Assembly: GCF_003002065.1 (NCBI RefSeq)
Contig: NZ_PVZG01000024.1
Span: forward strand, 1 to 64,000
Length of the DNA: 64,000 nucleotides
Direction of reading: 5' to 3'
Source of the DNA: Pseudosporangium ferrugineum
Lineage (GTDB): Bacteria; Actinomycetota; Actinomycetes; Mycobacteriales; Micromonosporaceae
Part shown: piece by piece, positions 51,928 to 60,496 of the stretch
Position numbering within the stretch: position 1 is the first letter of the stretch
Layout of the letters: the number at the start of each line of letters is the position of its first letter
Notes under the pieces: model-generated
Told to the model about the DNA's origin: nothing
The model's database searches: none
Seen by the model: only the letters and a program-made list of their open reading frames with translations
Position numbers and translations under genes: made by a program

Positions 51928-52308
51928 TTACTTCCGACCGGGCTTCTTCTTACCGGCGACCGTGCGCTTCGGACCCTTGCGGGTACGCGCGTTGGTCCGG
52001 GTCCGCTGACCGCGCACGGGAAGACCCCGGCGGTGGCGGATGCCCTGGTAGGCCCCGATCTCCACCTTGCGGCGGATGTCCGCGGCGACCTCGCGGCGCA
52101 GGTCGCCCTCAACCTTGAAATTGGCCTCGATGTAGTCGCGGAGCTGGACCAGCTCCTCGTCCGTGAGGTCCTTGGCGCGCTTGTTCAGGTCAATGCCGGT
52201 CGCGTTCAGTGCTTCCACTGAGCGGGTGCGACCGACCCCGAAGATGTAGGTGAGCGCGATCTCCATCCGCTTCTCGCGGGGAAGATCGACGCCGACGAGA
52301 CGTGCCAT
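51928..52308 (-). CDS. rpsM: 30S ribosomal protein S13
   Basis: A 126-residue head protein contacting tRNA and L5. It contains ARLVGVDLPREKRMEIALTY, FGVGRTRSVEALNATGID and RGLPVRGQRTRTNARTRKGP, and ends in GKKKPGRK. It is preceded by a 168-bp gap after rpmJ that contains an 8-bp hairpin (52355-52372). Confidence 0.97.
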   Translation of the reverse strand: MARLVGVDLPREKRMEIALTYIFGVGRTRSVEALNATGIDLNKRAKDLTDEELVQLRDYIEANFKVEGDLRREVAADIRRKVEIGAYQGIRHRRGLPVRGQRTRTNARTRKGPKRTVAGKKKPGRK

Positions 52309-52476
52309 CGGTGGGCGTACTCCTCGATGTCACGGAGGTCTGTGCCCGGCCCACCCCGCCTGCCCAGGCGGGCCCCGGCCTCCGACCGGGGGTGAGACCG
52401 CGCGTCATCGATGATTCGAGACCGCGGCTGGGACGAGCTTGTTCACTGGTGCGGATCTGGCAGCGTCGAGCCGGAA

Positions 52477-52593
52477 TCAGCCCTGGCGCTGCTTGTGACG
52501 CGCGTCGGTCTTGCAGATGACCATGACGCGCCCGTGCCGCCGGATGACCCGGCAGTTGTTGCAGATCCGCTTGACGCTCGGCTTGACCTTCAC
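52477..52593 (-). CDS. rpmJ: 50S ribosomal protein L36
   Basis: A 38-residue protein read from GTG 52593 to TGA 52477-52479. It starts MKVKPSVKRICNNCRVIRRH and ends VICKTDARHKQRQG. Three cysteines and a histidine (CNNC, ICK, RHK) form the zinc knuckle of the C+ form. It is located between infA and rpsM as expected. Confidence 0.95.
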   Translation of the reverse strand: MKVKPSVKRICNNCRVIRRHGRVMVICKTDARHKQRQG

Positions 52594-52642
52594 GGTTTGC
52601 CTTAACTCTCAGTCAGACGGGACGTGGATCCCCGCGACCCTG

Positions 52643-52864
52643 TTACTTGTAGCGGTAGACAATGCGCCCACGGGTCAGGTCGTACGGCGAAAGCTCGACG
52701 ACGACCCGGTCCTCGGGAAGAATGCGGATGTAGTGCTGCCGCATCTTGCCGGAGATGTGAGCCAGCACCTTGTGACCATTCGCAAGCTCCACACGGAACA
52801 TGGCGTTCGGCAGGGGCTCGATCACTCGGCCTTCGATCTCGATGGCTCCGTCTTTCTTTGGCAT
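52643..52864 (-). CDS. infA: Translation initiation factor IF-1
   Basis: A 73-residue OB-fold factor that occupies the ribosomal A site during initiation. MPKKDGAIEIEGRVIEPLPN, AMFRVELANGHKVLAHISGK and MRQHYIRILPEDRVVVELSP match the near-invariant family. ATG 52864 has GGAGGAC upstream. A separate promoter is proposed at 53009-53038, so infA-rpmJ-rpsM-rpsK-rpsD-rpoA-rplQ can be transcribed apart from map. Confidence 0.97.
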   Translation of the reverse strand: MPKKDGAIEIEGRVIEPLPNAMFRVELANGHKVLAHISGKMRQHYIRILPEDRVVVELSPYDLTRGRIVYRYK

Positions 52865-53008
52865 GTCCTCCGCTACCTGACATCGGGTTCTTGGGGCAGG
52901 CTCACAACATTCATCCGACCCCCGGAGGGGACCGGACCAGCCGCGGCTCCGACGCCACCAGAAGCGCTCGGTGGACATGCCGGAGTGGACGCTGTGCGCC
53001 AGCATGCC

Positions 53009-53038
53009 AGTGTACGCGCGCCCCGGCATCGACACCAA
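53009..53038 (-). promoter_or_regulatory. Putative infA promoter
   Basis: On the minus strand TTGGTG, 18 nt, TACACT, about 145 bp upstream of the infA start, in the 260-bp gap after the DUF1707 gene. Confidence 0.45.
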
Positions 53039-53124
53039 ACCGAGGTCCGCGCACCCCTGACTCGGGTGTGTCGCCCACCGGCAAAAGCGGACAAACGCAG
53101 CTTGCCCGTCCGATTCAACGCCGG

Positions 53125-53751
53125 CTACGCGGTCCGTCCGTCGCCGGCGTCCTCCGGGCGCCGTAGCTCCTTGCGCTCCCCCTCGAGCTGCTGGGCCTCC
53201 TCCACGCGCCGCAACTCCCCGCGCTCCCCCTGGAACTGCTGGGCCTCCTCCGCGCGCCGCAACTCCCTGCGCTCGCGCTTGAGCTGCCGGGCCTCTTCCT
53301 TGCGGGCCCGCTTCTCGGCGTGCCGCCGCGGCTCCCCGCTCGCGAGCCCGCCGAGGCTGACCATCACCAGCACGGCACCCCACGGCCCGGCGACCCAGAC
53401 GGGCCAGAAGTACACCAGCCCACCGCTGGCGATGCACGAGACCAGCCAGATCGCGGATGTGAGGCCCACCACCGCCACCCAGCTGCCCCACACCTCGCCC
53501 AGCCAGCGCCGGGTCGCCTCGCCGTTCGAGACCGTCTGCGGAACGGCACCCGCCCGCGGAACCGGCACGGAGGCGGACGGCAGATCGTCGAGAAGCCCAC
53601 CGAGGTCACCGTACGTCTTCGCGGCATAGGCCCGCTGCAACCGCTCGTCATACTCGTGCAACTCCAGCCGGCCCTCCTCGAGCGCCACCCGCAACTGCTC
53701 CGCGACGGCCTGCCGATCGGCGTCGGCGGCCCTCATCTCGTCCCGCCCCAT
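53125..53751 (-). CDS. DUF1707 membrane protein with coiled-coil repeats
   Basis: A 208-residue protein. The DUF1707 domain (about residues 5-55: MRAADADRQAVAEQLRVALE, YDERLQRAYAAKTYGDL) is followed by two membrane helices (about 80-140, with SGGLVYFWPVWVAGPWGAVL). A highly charged tail (about 150-208) has three 16-residue repeats of AQQ..GERxELRRxEE that look like a coiled coil. ATG 53751 has GGGGGG upstream. It lies between map and infA, which are usually adjacent in the spc/alpha block. The function is unknown. Confidence 0.8.
   Translation of the reverse strand: MGRDEMRAADADRQAVAEQLRVALEEGRLELHEYDERLQRAYAAKTYGDLGGLLDDLPSASVPVPRAGAVPQTVSNGEATRRWLGEVWGSWVAVVGLTSAIWLVSCIASGGLVYFWPVWVAGPWGAVLVMVSLGGLASGEPRRHAEKRARKEEARQLKRERRELRRAEEAQQFQGERGELRRVEEAQQLEGERKELRRPEDAGDGRTA
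53163..53300 (-). repeat. 48-bp in-frame tandem repeat in the DUF1707 tail
   Basis: Three diverged units with the shared core ctgctgggcctcctcc at about 53187, 53235 and (diverged) 53283. Each encodes a 16-residue EELRRxEEAQQ-type segment. Confidence 0.8.
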
Positions 53752-54061
53752 CCCCCCAGCATGCCAGCGCCACGCCCCACACGGCAGTGCCCGATCCGCC
53801 CGCAAGCCCGCCCCACCACACCGGCCCGCCCAGCCGCTCCCCCCACCCCCACGCCGGGGCCGCCGCACTCCACGTCCGTGCCGGCTCACCACAAAGCCAC
53901 ACCCGGCCGCCCGGACCACCCCGCGCTCCCGCCGGCCCGGCACGGCACCGCCCCCTGCGCCCCGCCGACTCGGCGCGCCGCCGCATCACCGGCCCGCCCA
54001 GCCCGGCTGATCACCGCTCAGCCCACGCCGCGGACCACCCGGCCCTCGCGCCGGCGCGGCC
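53752..54061. other. Gene-free GC-rich gap between two DUF1707 loci
   Basis: A 310-bp stretch of Cys/Gly-rich sequence with no in-frame homology to either neighbour, no repeat and no convincing hairpin. I see nothing functional in it. Confidence 0.55.
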
Positions 54062-54472
54062 TCAGCGCTTGCGGCTCGCCGCGCGACCGATCAGCCCCAG
54101 CACGAGCGGAATGAACATCCACCCCGGCCAGAAATAGATCCACTCCCCCGAACCCAGCGACGACAGCGCCCACACCACGACGCACAGCACCACCACGCCC
54201 GCGTAGAAGGCCACCCACGGCGGCCCGGAGGGCCTGGAGACCTCGCGACTCTCCGGCGCTTCCTAGGCCCGCTGAGGCACCACCTGGGCGCGCTAGACGG
54301 GAATGGTCCCCGGCAGGCCATCCAGTTCGCCGTACGTCCTGGCGGCGTAGGCCCGCTGCAACCGCTCGTCGTACTCGTGCAGCTCCAGCCGCCCCTCATC
54401 GAGCGCCACCTTCAGCGTGTCGGCGACAGCCTGACGCTCCGCGTCCCCCGCCCGCATGTCCTCCCGGCCCAT
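54062..54472 (-). pseudogene. DUF1707 paralogue interrupted by two in-frame TAG codons
   Basis: From ATG 54472 the frame encodes a clean DUF1707 domain (MGREDMRAGDAERQAVADTL, YDERLQRAYAARTYGELDGL) and reaches TAG at 54293-54295 after 59 codons. The same frame then continues past a second TAG (54263-54265) into a perfectly good two-helix membrane half (VAFYAGVVVLCVVVWALSSL, EWIYFWPGWMFIPLVLGLIG), ending at TGA 54062-54064. The total of 137 codons has no frame loss. It is similar to the neighbouring intact gene, so it is a duplicated copy. Either a young pseudogene, a truncated 59-residue protein, or amber readthrough. Confidence 0.8.
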
Positions 54473-54601
54473 GCCCGCCAGGCCCCGGTCCGGGCTGCCC
54501 CGCGCACGCGCCCGGGCGCAGCTGGAGGTTCGTGCCGGGCTGGCCGCGATGGTCTCGCCGGACGTCGCTGCGTGACTGCCGGCCGTGGAACGCGAGGGGA
54601 T

Positions 54602-55456
54602 TTACTCCGCGAGCGAGCCGACCGCGGGCTGCCGCCCCGTCACGAGGTCGCCCAGCCGGGCGCGTCCCCCGTCGACGGCCGTGGTCACCCACACCCCGTC
54701 CTCCAGCAGCGCCATGGTGTGCTCCACGTGCGCCGCCACCGAGCCGTCCCGGGTGATGACGGTCCAACCATCCGAGAGCTCTTGGGTACGCGGTGAGCCC
54801 ATGGTGATCATCGGCTCGATGGCCAGGGCGAGGCCGGGCACCAGGCGCGGGCCCTTGCCGGGCTTGCCGTGGTTCAGCACGTGCGGGTCCTGGTGCATCT
54901 CCGTACCGATGCCGTGGCCGCCGTACCCGTCGACGATGCCGTAGCGGCCCGCCTTGCGGACGGTCTTCTCCACGTTGAAGGAGATGTCGGTGAGGCGTCC
55001 GCGGCCGTTCGCGGCGCCGCGGGCGGCGGCGGCGATGCCGGCCCACATGGCGTCCTCGGCGACCTCGGCCAGGCGCAGCAGTTCGGGCGCGGTCTCGCCG
55101 ACCCCGACGGTGATCGCCGAGTCGCCGTGCCAGCCGTTCAGGATCGCGCCGCAGTCCAGCGAGATCAGGTCGCCCTCGCGGAGGACCTGGGTCGACGCCG
55201 GGATGCCGTGCACGACCTGCTCGTTGACCGAGGCGCAGATCGAGGCGGGAAAGCCGTGGTAGCCCTTGAAGGACGGGACGGCGCCCGCGTCCCGGATGAC
55301 GGTCTCGGCGATGGCGTCCAGGTCGGCGGTGGAGACGCCGGGGGCCACGGCGGCGCGCATCGCGTCCAGCGCGGCGGCGACGACCAGGCCGGCGCCGCGC
55401 ATGAGCTCGATCTGCTCGGGGGTCTTGAGCTGGATGTCGAGCTGCTGACGGCGCAT
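54602..55456 (-). CDS. map: Methionine aminopeptidase, type I
   Basis: Removes the initiator methionine. The 284-residue pita-bread enzyme has the His in FKGYHGFPASICASVNEQVV (about residues 63-82), the metal Asp residues in LISLDCGAILNGWHGDSAIT, GGHGIGTEMHQDP and the Glu in GLALAIEPMITMGS. No N-terminal SH3-binding extension is present. It starts 1 bp after the adk stop, as in the standard secY-adk-map order. Confidence 0.96.
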   Translation of the reverse strand: MRRQQLDIQLKTPEQIELMRGAGLVVAAALDAMRAAVAPGVSTADLDAIAETVIRDAGAVPSFKGYHGFPASICASVNEQVVHGIPASTQVLREGDLISLDCGAILNGWHGDSAITVGVGETAPELLRLAEVAEDAMWAGIAAAARGAANGRGRLTDISFNVEKTVRKAGRYGIVDGYGGHGIGTEMHQDPHVLNHGKPGKGPRLVPGLALAIEPMITMGSPRTQELSDGWTVITRDGSVAAHVEHTMALLEDGVWVTTAVDGGRARLGDLVTGRQPAVGSLAE

Positions 55457-55457
55457 C

Positions 55458-56111
55458 TCAGCCCCCGTACGACCGCAGCGCGTCGATGGCGCGCACGGTG
55501 ACGTCCTCGACCGGCCCGGTGGCGTCGATGCCCACGAGCTTGCCCTGCGCGCCGTAGAAGTCGACCAGCGGCGCCGTCTTGTCCGCGTACTCGACGAGCC
55601 GGTTGGCGATCGTCTCGGCCCGGTCGTCGTCGCGCTGGAACAGCTCGGAGCCGCACCGGTCGCAGACGTTCTCCTTGCTGGTGGGGTCGAACTCGACGTG
55701 CCAGATCTTGCCGCAGCCGCGGCAGGTCCGGCGGCCGGAGAGCCGCCGGATGACCTCGTCGTCGTCGACCACGAGCTCCATCACCAGATCGAGCGCGGTG
55801 CCGAGGTCGGCCAGCAGCTTATCGAGCGCGGACGCCTGCGGGACGGTCCGCGGGAAACCGTCCAGCAGGAAGCCGTCGCCGGCGTCGGGCTCGGCGAGCC
55901 GGTCCCGGACCATGTTGATGGTCACCTCGTCCGGAACCAGGTTGCCCGCGTCCATGTAGCGCTTGGCCTCGAGCCCCAGGGGCGTGCCCTGGGACACGTT
56001 GGCCCGGAAGATGTCACCGGTCGAGATCTTCGGTACGGCGAGATGGGCGGCGATGAACTCAGCCTGGGTCCCCTTGCCGGCCCCCGGGGGGCCCACCAGT
56101 ACCAGCCGCAC
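55458..56111 (-). CDS. adk: Adenylate kinase, zinc-containing
   Basis: Interconverts ATP+AMP and 2 ADP. The 217-residue long-form enzyme has P-loop GPPGAGKGTQAEFIA (about residues 7-21), AMP-binding KISTGDIFRANVSQGTPLG and FLLDGFPRTVPQA. Its LID domain holds four cysteines (CRGCGKIWH and CDRCG) in the zinc arrangement. ATG 56111 lies 74 bp after the secY stop. Confidence 0.96.
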   Translation of the reverse strand: MRLVLVGPPGAGKGTQAEFIAAHLAVPKISTGDIFRANVSQGTPLGLEAKRYMDAGNLVPDEVTINMVRDRLAEPDAGDGFLLDGFPRTVPQASALDKLLADLGTALDLVMELVVDDDEVIRRLSGRRTCRGCGKIWHVEFDPTSKENVCDRCGSELFQRDDDRAETIANRLVEYADKTAPLVDFYGAQGKLVGIDATGPVEDVTVRAIDALRSYGG

Positions 56112-56185
56112 CTACATCGCCTCGCTTCGGTGAGAACGAGCCTCGCGAACCACAGACGCGCGAGCCCCCCGGCTCCGCGCCCCCA

Positions 56186-57532
56186 CTACCGGAGGAACCC
56201 TTCATAGTTGCGCTGCATGAGCTGGCTCTCGATCTGCTTCACCGTCTCCAGGCCCACACCCACCATGATCAGCACGGCCGTACCACCGAACGGGAAGTTC
56301 TGGTACTGCTGCTGATTCAGCCAGATGAAGAAGAAGTTCGGGAGTACGGAGATCAGGCCCAGGTAGAGCGCACCCGGGAGAGTGATCCGGCTCAGGATGA
56401 AGTCCAGGTAGTCGGCGGTCGGCTTACCGGGCCGGATACCCGGTACGAAGCCACCGTACTTCTTCATGTTCTCGGCGACCTCGGTCGGGTTGAACGTGAT
56501 CGACACGTAGAAGTACGTGAAGAAGATGATCATGAGGAAGTACGTCGCGATGTAGATCCAGCTCGTCGGGTCGGCGAGGTAGTTCTGGATCCACTGCTGG
56601 TAACCCTTGAGGTTGTTCTGGTCGAAGAACTGCAGGTACAGCTGCGGCAGGTAGAGCAGCGACGACGCGAAGATCACCGGCACGACACCGGCCTGGTTGA
56701 CCTTCAGCGGGATGTACGTCGAGGTGCCGCCGTACATGCGCCGGCCGATCATGCGCTTCGCGTACTGCACCGGGATGCGGCGCTGGGCCTGCTCGATGAA
56801 GACGACCGCGCAGATGACCAGCAGCACCAGGGCGATGACGAGCCAGAACTTGCCCCAGCCGTTGCTCTCCTTGATCGTCCAGCCCTCGCCGGGGAGGCGG
56901 GCGGCGATCGAGGTGAAGATCAGGACGGACATGCCGTTGCCGACGCCGCGGTCGGTGATGAGCTCGCCGAGCCACATGACCACGCCCGTGCCGGCGGTCA
57001 TCGTGATGACCAGCATCGTGAGCGTCAGCCAGTCGGGGATCCCGATGCCCTTGGGAATGATCGCGAAGTTCGCCTGGTCCTGCGGGCAGGCGCCGGCGAA
57101 GAGCTGGCCGGAGCGGGCCAGGGCCACGAACGCCGAGGACTGCAGGACCGCGAGGCCCAGCGTCAGGTAGCGGGTGTACTGGGTGATCTTCGCCTGGCCG
57201 GACTGGCCCTCCTTGCGGAGCTGCTCGAGGCGGGGGATCACCACGGTGAGCAGCTGCAGGATGATCGACGCTGTGATGTACGGCATAATGCCGAGCGCGA
57301 AGACCGAAAGCTGGAGCAGCGCACCGCCGGAGAACAGGTTCAGCAGGTTCAGAACCCCGCCGCCGGCGTCCGAACTGTTCACGGCGTCGAGGCAGTTCCG
57401 AACGTTGGTGTAGGACACGCCCGGGCTGGGCAGTGTGGCACCGAGCCGGTAGACCGCGATGATCGCTACTGTGAACAGCAGTTTCTTGCGCAGGTCAGGC
57501 GTCCGGAACGCACTCAGAAAGGCGGAGAGCAA
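56186..57532 (-). CDS. secY: Protein translocase subunit SecY
   Basis: Channel subunit of the Sec translocon with ten membrane helices over 448 residues. It opens LSAFLSAFRTPDLRKKLLFT and has YITASIILQLLTVVIPRLEQ (plug and TM2b region). TTG 57532 is my start because AGGAGG lies 6 nt upstream; the longer frame to 57655 lacks conserved sequence. It is separated from rplO by a 273-bp leader containing a small perfect hairpin. Confidence 0.95.
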   Translation of the reverse strand: MLSAFLSAFRTPDLRKKLLFTVAIIAVYRLGATLPSPGVSYTNVRNCLDAVNSSDAGGGVLNLLNLFSGGALLQLSVFALGIMPYITASIILQLLTVVIPRLEQLRKEGQSGQAKITQYTRYLTLGLAVLQSSAFVALARSGQLFAGACPQDQANFAIIPKGIGIPDWLTLTMLVITMTAGTGVVMWLGELITDRGVGNGMSVLIFTSIAARLPGEGWTIKESNGWGKFWLVIALVLLVICAVVFIEQAQRRIPVQYAKRMIGRRMYGGTSTYIPLKVNQAGVVPVIFASSLLYLPQLYLQFFDQNNLKGYQQWIQNYLADPTSWIYIATYFLMIIFFTYFYVSITFNPTEVAENMKKYGGFVPGIRPGKPTADYLDFILSRITLPGALYLGLISVLPNFFFIWLNQQQYQNFPFGGTAVLIMVGVGLETVKQIESQLMQRNYEGFLR

Positions 57533-57636
57533 CTTCTTCCTCCTGCGCGAGGTGGCCGCCTGAAACCGGCGGATGGGGGTAGGCATCGGTCCGGACGACC
57601 GATAGACCTGGCTGGGAACGGACTTTAACAGCCTGA

Positions 57637-57656
57637 CGTGCCTCTTGTGAGGCACG
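57637..57656 (-). other. Small hairpin in the rplO-secY gap
   Basis: cgtgcctc-ttgt-gaggcacg, a perfect 8-bp stem with 4-nt loop, about 105 bp before secY. It has no T-run. The surrounding 273-bp gap holds no gene and probably contains a secY promoter and leader. Confidence 0.4.
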
Positions 57657-57805
57657 GTCGCCGCTTGTGCAACACCCGGGGACGAAGAGCTATGCCGCGG
57701 CCGGTGGAACCGTCGCGCCCGACCCGGTAAAAGACCAGGTCAGACGCCACAACGGGGATGCGGCCAGGCATCGGTGCGATACCCGGCCGACATCCCCGGC
57801 AAGCG

Positions 57806-58249
57806 TCACAGCTCGGTGGCGGAACCACCGGCTGCTGCGATCTTCTCCTTGGCCGACTCGCTGAACGCGTGCGCCGAGACCTGCAGCGCCACGCCACCCA
57901 GCTCGCCGGAGCCCAGAACCTTCACGGGCTGGCCGCGACGGACCGCTCCCGCGTCGGCGAGCTCGAGCGGGCCGACCTCGCCGCCGTTCGGGAACAGCTC
58001 GGCGAGCCGGTCCAGGTTGACGACCTGGAAGACGACCTTGTTCTTGTTCTTGAAGCCCTTGAGCTTCGGCAGGCGCATGTGGAGGGGCATCTGCCCACCC
58101 TCGAACGCCGCCGAGACGTTCTTGCGAGCTCCCGTACCCTTGGTGCCCCGACCGGCGGTCTTGCCCTTGGAGCCCTCACCGCGACCCACGCGGGTCTTCG
58201 GCGTCTTGGCTCCGGGCGCCGGCCGGAGGTGGTGGACCTTGATCGCCAT
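57806..58249 (-). CDS. rplO: 50S ribosomal protein L15
   Basis: A 147-residue late-assembly protein. The glycine-rich start AIKVHHLRPAPGAKTPKTRV, GRGEGSKGKTAGRGTKGTGA and EGGQMPLHMRLPKLKGFKNK are standard. Its ATG overlaps the rpmD stop at 58249 by one base. Confidence 0.97.
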   Translation of the reverse strand: MAIKVHHLRPAPGAKTPKTRVGRGEGSKGKTAGRGTKGTGARKNVSAAFEGGQMPLHMRLPKLKGFKNKNKVVFQVVNLDRLAELFPNGGEVGPLELADAGAVRRGQPVKVLGSGELGGVALQVSAHAFSESAKEKIAAAGGSATEL

Positions 58250-58431
58250 TACTCGACCTCCTCAACACTCACGAGGTGGCTCACGGCGAAGATCATGCCC
58301 CGAATCTCGGGGCGGTCCTCCTTGACCACCACATCGTTGATCCGCTTCAGCCCGAGCGACCGCAGGGAGTCCCGCTGGTTCTGCTTACGGCCGATCTCGG
58401 ACCGGATCTGGGTGACCTTCAAGCGTGCCAT
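58249..58431 (-). CDS. rpmD: 50S ribosomal protein L30
   Basis: A 60-residue protein starting MARLKVTQIRSEIGRKQNQR and containing SLRSLGLKRINDVVVKED. ATG 58431 overlaps the rpsE stop by one base (TGATG), and the stop overlaps rplO. This identifies the start, since the longer frame to 58623 has no family resemblance. Confidence 0.96.
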   Translation of the reverse strand: MARLKVTQIRSEIGRKQNQRDSLRSLGLKRINDVVVKEDRPEIRGMIFAVSHLVSVEEVE

Positions 58432-59051
58432 CAGTGCACCGCCGCTTCCGCACGCGCCGCCAGCATGGCCGCGGGCGCGACGTCCTCGACCGGCAGGCCA
58501 CGACGGCTCGCGACCTGCTCCGGGGACTCGAGGCCCTTCAGAGCGGCCACCGTCGCGTGCACGATGTTGATCGGGTTGGACGAGCCGAGGCTCTTGCTCA
58601 GCACGTCGTGGATGCCCGCGCACTCCAGCACGGCACGCACCGGGCCACCGGCGATGACACCGGTACCGGCGGAGGCCGGCTTGAGGAGCACGACACCCGC
58701 GGCGGCCTCGCCGGTGATCGGGTGCGGGATCGTCGCACCGATCCGCGGCACCTTGAAGAAGTGCTTCTTGGCCTCCTCGACGCCCTTGGCGATCGCCGCG
58801 GGCACCTCCTTGGCCTTTCCGTATCCGATGCCGACGGTGCCGTCACCATCGCCGACGATCACCAGGGCGGTGAAGCTGAAGCGACGACCACCCTTGACGA
58901 CCTTCGCGACACGGTTGATCGCTACGACCCGCTCCAGATGGGGGGTCTTCTCGACGGGCGCGTTACCGCGGCCGCCCTCACGGCGGTTGTCGCGGCGGCC
59001 GCCCTCGTTGTTACCGCCGGACCCGCCGCCACGGCGCTGCTGACCAGGCAT
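58431..59051 (-). CDS. rpsE: 30S ribosomal protein S5
   Basis: A 206-residue decoding-fidelity protein. The first 45 residues are a Gly/Arg/Asn-rich extension (GGNNEGGRRDNRREGGRGNA). The core has VVKGGRRFSFTALVIVGDGD, VPAAIAKGVEEAKKHFFKVP and RAVLECAGIHDVLSKSLGSS. It lies 12 bp after rplR. Confidence 0.97.
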   Translation of the reverse strand: MPGQQRRGGGSGGNNEGGRRDNRREGGRGNAPVEKTPHLERVVAINRVAKVVKGGRRFSFTALVIVGDGDGTVGIGYGKAKEVPAAIAKGVEEAKKHFFKVPRIGATIPHPITGEAAAGVVLLKPASAGTGVIAGGPVRAVLECAGIHDVLSKSLGSSNPINIVHATVAALKGLESPEQVASRRGLPVEDVAPAAMLAARAEAAVH

Positions 59052-59063
59052 TGGTCTTCCTTC

Positions 59064-59459
59064 CTAGAACTCGAGTCCGGCTTCGCGGGCGGCGTCGGCA
59101 AGCGCGGCGATACGCCCCGCGTACTTGTTGCCACCGCGGTCGAAGACGACCTTGGACACGCCCGCGGCCTTCGCGCGCTCGGCGAGGAGAGCGCCGACCT
59201 TGCCGGCCAGGGCGCTCTTGTCACCCTCGGTGCCCCGCAGGGAGGCGTCGAGCGTGGAGGCAGAGACGAGCGTGTGACCCTTGAGGTCGTCCACGATCTG
59301 CGCGGTGATGTGCCGCGTGGACCGGGTGACGACCAGACGGGGACGCTCGGCAGTGCCGCGGACGTTCTTGCGGACCCGGAAGTGCCGACGCGCCTTCCCG
59401 ACGGCGCGCTTGGAGGCGACTCCGCCCCCATTGCGGCGCTTGAGCAGCGTGGCGGTCAC
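59064..59459 (-). CDS. rplR: 50S ribosomal protein L18
   Basis: A 131-residue 5S rRNA-binding protein. It contains RRHFRVRKNVRGTAERPRLV and KVVFDRGGNKYAGRIAALAD, ending AAREAGLEF, as usual. It overlaps the rplF stop by 4 bases. Confidence 0.97.
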   Translation of the reverse strand: MTATLLKRRNGGGVASKRAVGKARRHFRVRKNVRGTAERPRLVVTRSTRHITAQIVDDLKGHTLVSASTLDASLRGTEGDKSALAGKVGALLAERAKAAGVSKVVFDRGGNKYAGRIAALADAAREAGLEF

Positions 59460-59998
59460 TTCTTACCTGCCTTTCCAGCCTTGCGGCGGATGACCTCGCC
59501 CTGGTACTTGACACCCTTGCCCTTGTACGGCTCCGGCGGGCGGATCTTCCGGATGTTCGCGGCGACCTCGCCGACGAGCTGCTTGTCGATGCCGGCGACC
59601 GTGAACTGCGTGGGACGCTCCACCGAGAAGGTGATGCCGTCCGGCGCGGGCACGTTGACCGGGTGCGAGAAGCCCAGGGCGAACTCGAGGTCCTTGCCCT
59701 TGGCGGTCACGCGGTAACCGGTGCCGTTGATCTCCAGGGTCTTCTTGTAGCCCTCGGTGACGCCGACGATCATGTTGGCGACCAGGGTACGCGAGAGACC
59801 GTGCAGCTCCTTGGCCTTGCGGTCGTCGTTGGGGCGGTTGACGACCAGCTCGCCGTTGTCCGCCTTCTCGACCGTGATCGGTTCGGCGACGGTGTGCGAG
59901 AGCTCGCCCTTGGGGCCCTTGACCTTGACGGTCTGGCCCGAGATGGTGACGTCGACGCCGGCCGGGACCGGGATCGACTTACGTCCGATTCGCGACAT
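59456..59998 (-). CDS. rplF: 50S ribosomal protein L6
   Basis: A 180-residue protein beside the factor-binding site. It opens MSRIGRKSIPVPAGVDVTIS (ATG 59998) and has GYKKTLEINGTGYRVTAKGK and IRPPEPYKGKGVKYQGEVIR. The frame upstream to 60043 is not conserved. Confidence 0.97.
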   Translation of the reverse strand: MSRIGRKSIPVPAGVDVTISGQTVKVKGPKGELSHTVAEPITVEKADNGELVVNRPNDDRKAKELHGLSRTLVANMIVGVTEGYKKTLEINGTGYRVTAKGKDLEFALGFSHPVNVPAPDGITFSVERPTQFTVAGIDKQLVGEVAANIRKIRPPEPYKGKGVKYQGEVIRRKAGKAGKK

Positions 59999-60011
59999 GT
60001 CAGAGTCTCCG

Positions 60012-60419
60012 TTACCAAACGAAGGCGAGGATTTCCCCGCCAACGCTCCGCTTGCGGGCCTGCCGGTCGGTCAGCAGCCCCTGGGACGTCGAAACGATCG
60101 CGACACCCAGGCCGCCGAGCACCCGGGGAAGCTCGTCGGACTTGGCGTACACCCGGAGACCGGGCTTGGACACGCGCTTGATGCCGGCAAGGCTGCGCTC
60201 GCGGTTCTGGCCGTACTTGAGCTCAACGACCAGTCGCTTGCCGACTTCGCCTTCAGCGGGCTCCTCGGCCGACCAGGAGGCGATGTAACCCTCGGCCTTG
60301 AGGACCTCGGCGATGTTCGCCTTGATCTTCGAGAAGGGCATGGTCACCTTGTCGTGGTACGCCTGGTTGGCGTTACGCAGACGCGTGAGCATGTCTGCGA
60401 TCGGGTCCGTCATCGTCAT
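60012..60419 (-). CDS. rpsH: 30S ribosomal protein S8
   Basis: A 135-residue primary 16S binder. It has DPIADMLTRLRNANQAYHDK, KRVSKPGLRVYAKSDELPRV and the conserved end SQGLLTDRQARKRSVGGEIL. ATG 60419 or the second ATG at 60413 could start it. In E. coli S8 represses the spc operon at the L5 leader; no such site was identified here. Confidence 0.97.
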   Translation of the reverse strand: MTMTDPIADMLTRLRNANQAYHDKVTMPFSKIKANIAEVLKAEGYIASWSAEEPAEGEVGKRLVVELKYGQNRERSLAGIKRVSKPGLRVYAKSDELPRVLGGLGVAIVSTSQGLLTDRQARKRSVGGEILAFVW

Positions 60420-60496
60420 GGGTATTCGTCAACCTTTCTCGCCGGGGTTCCCAGGGATTCCCCGGGCCTACGGCGAAGCGGTATTACAAGCTTGGA

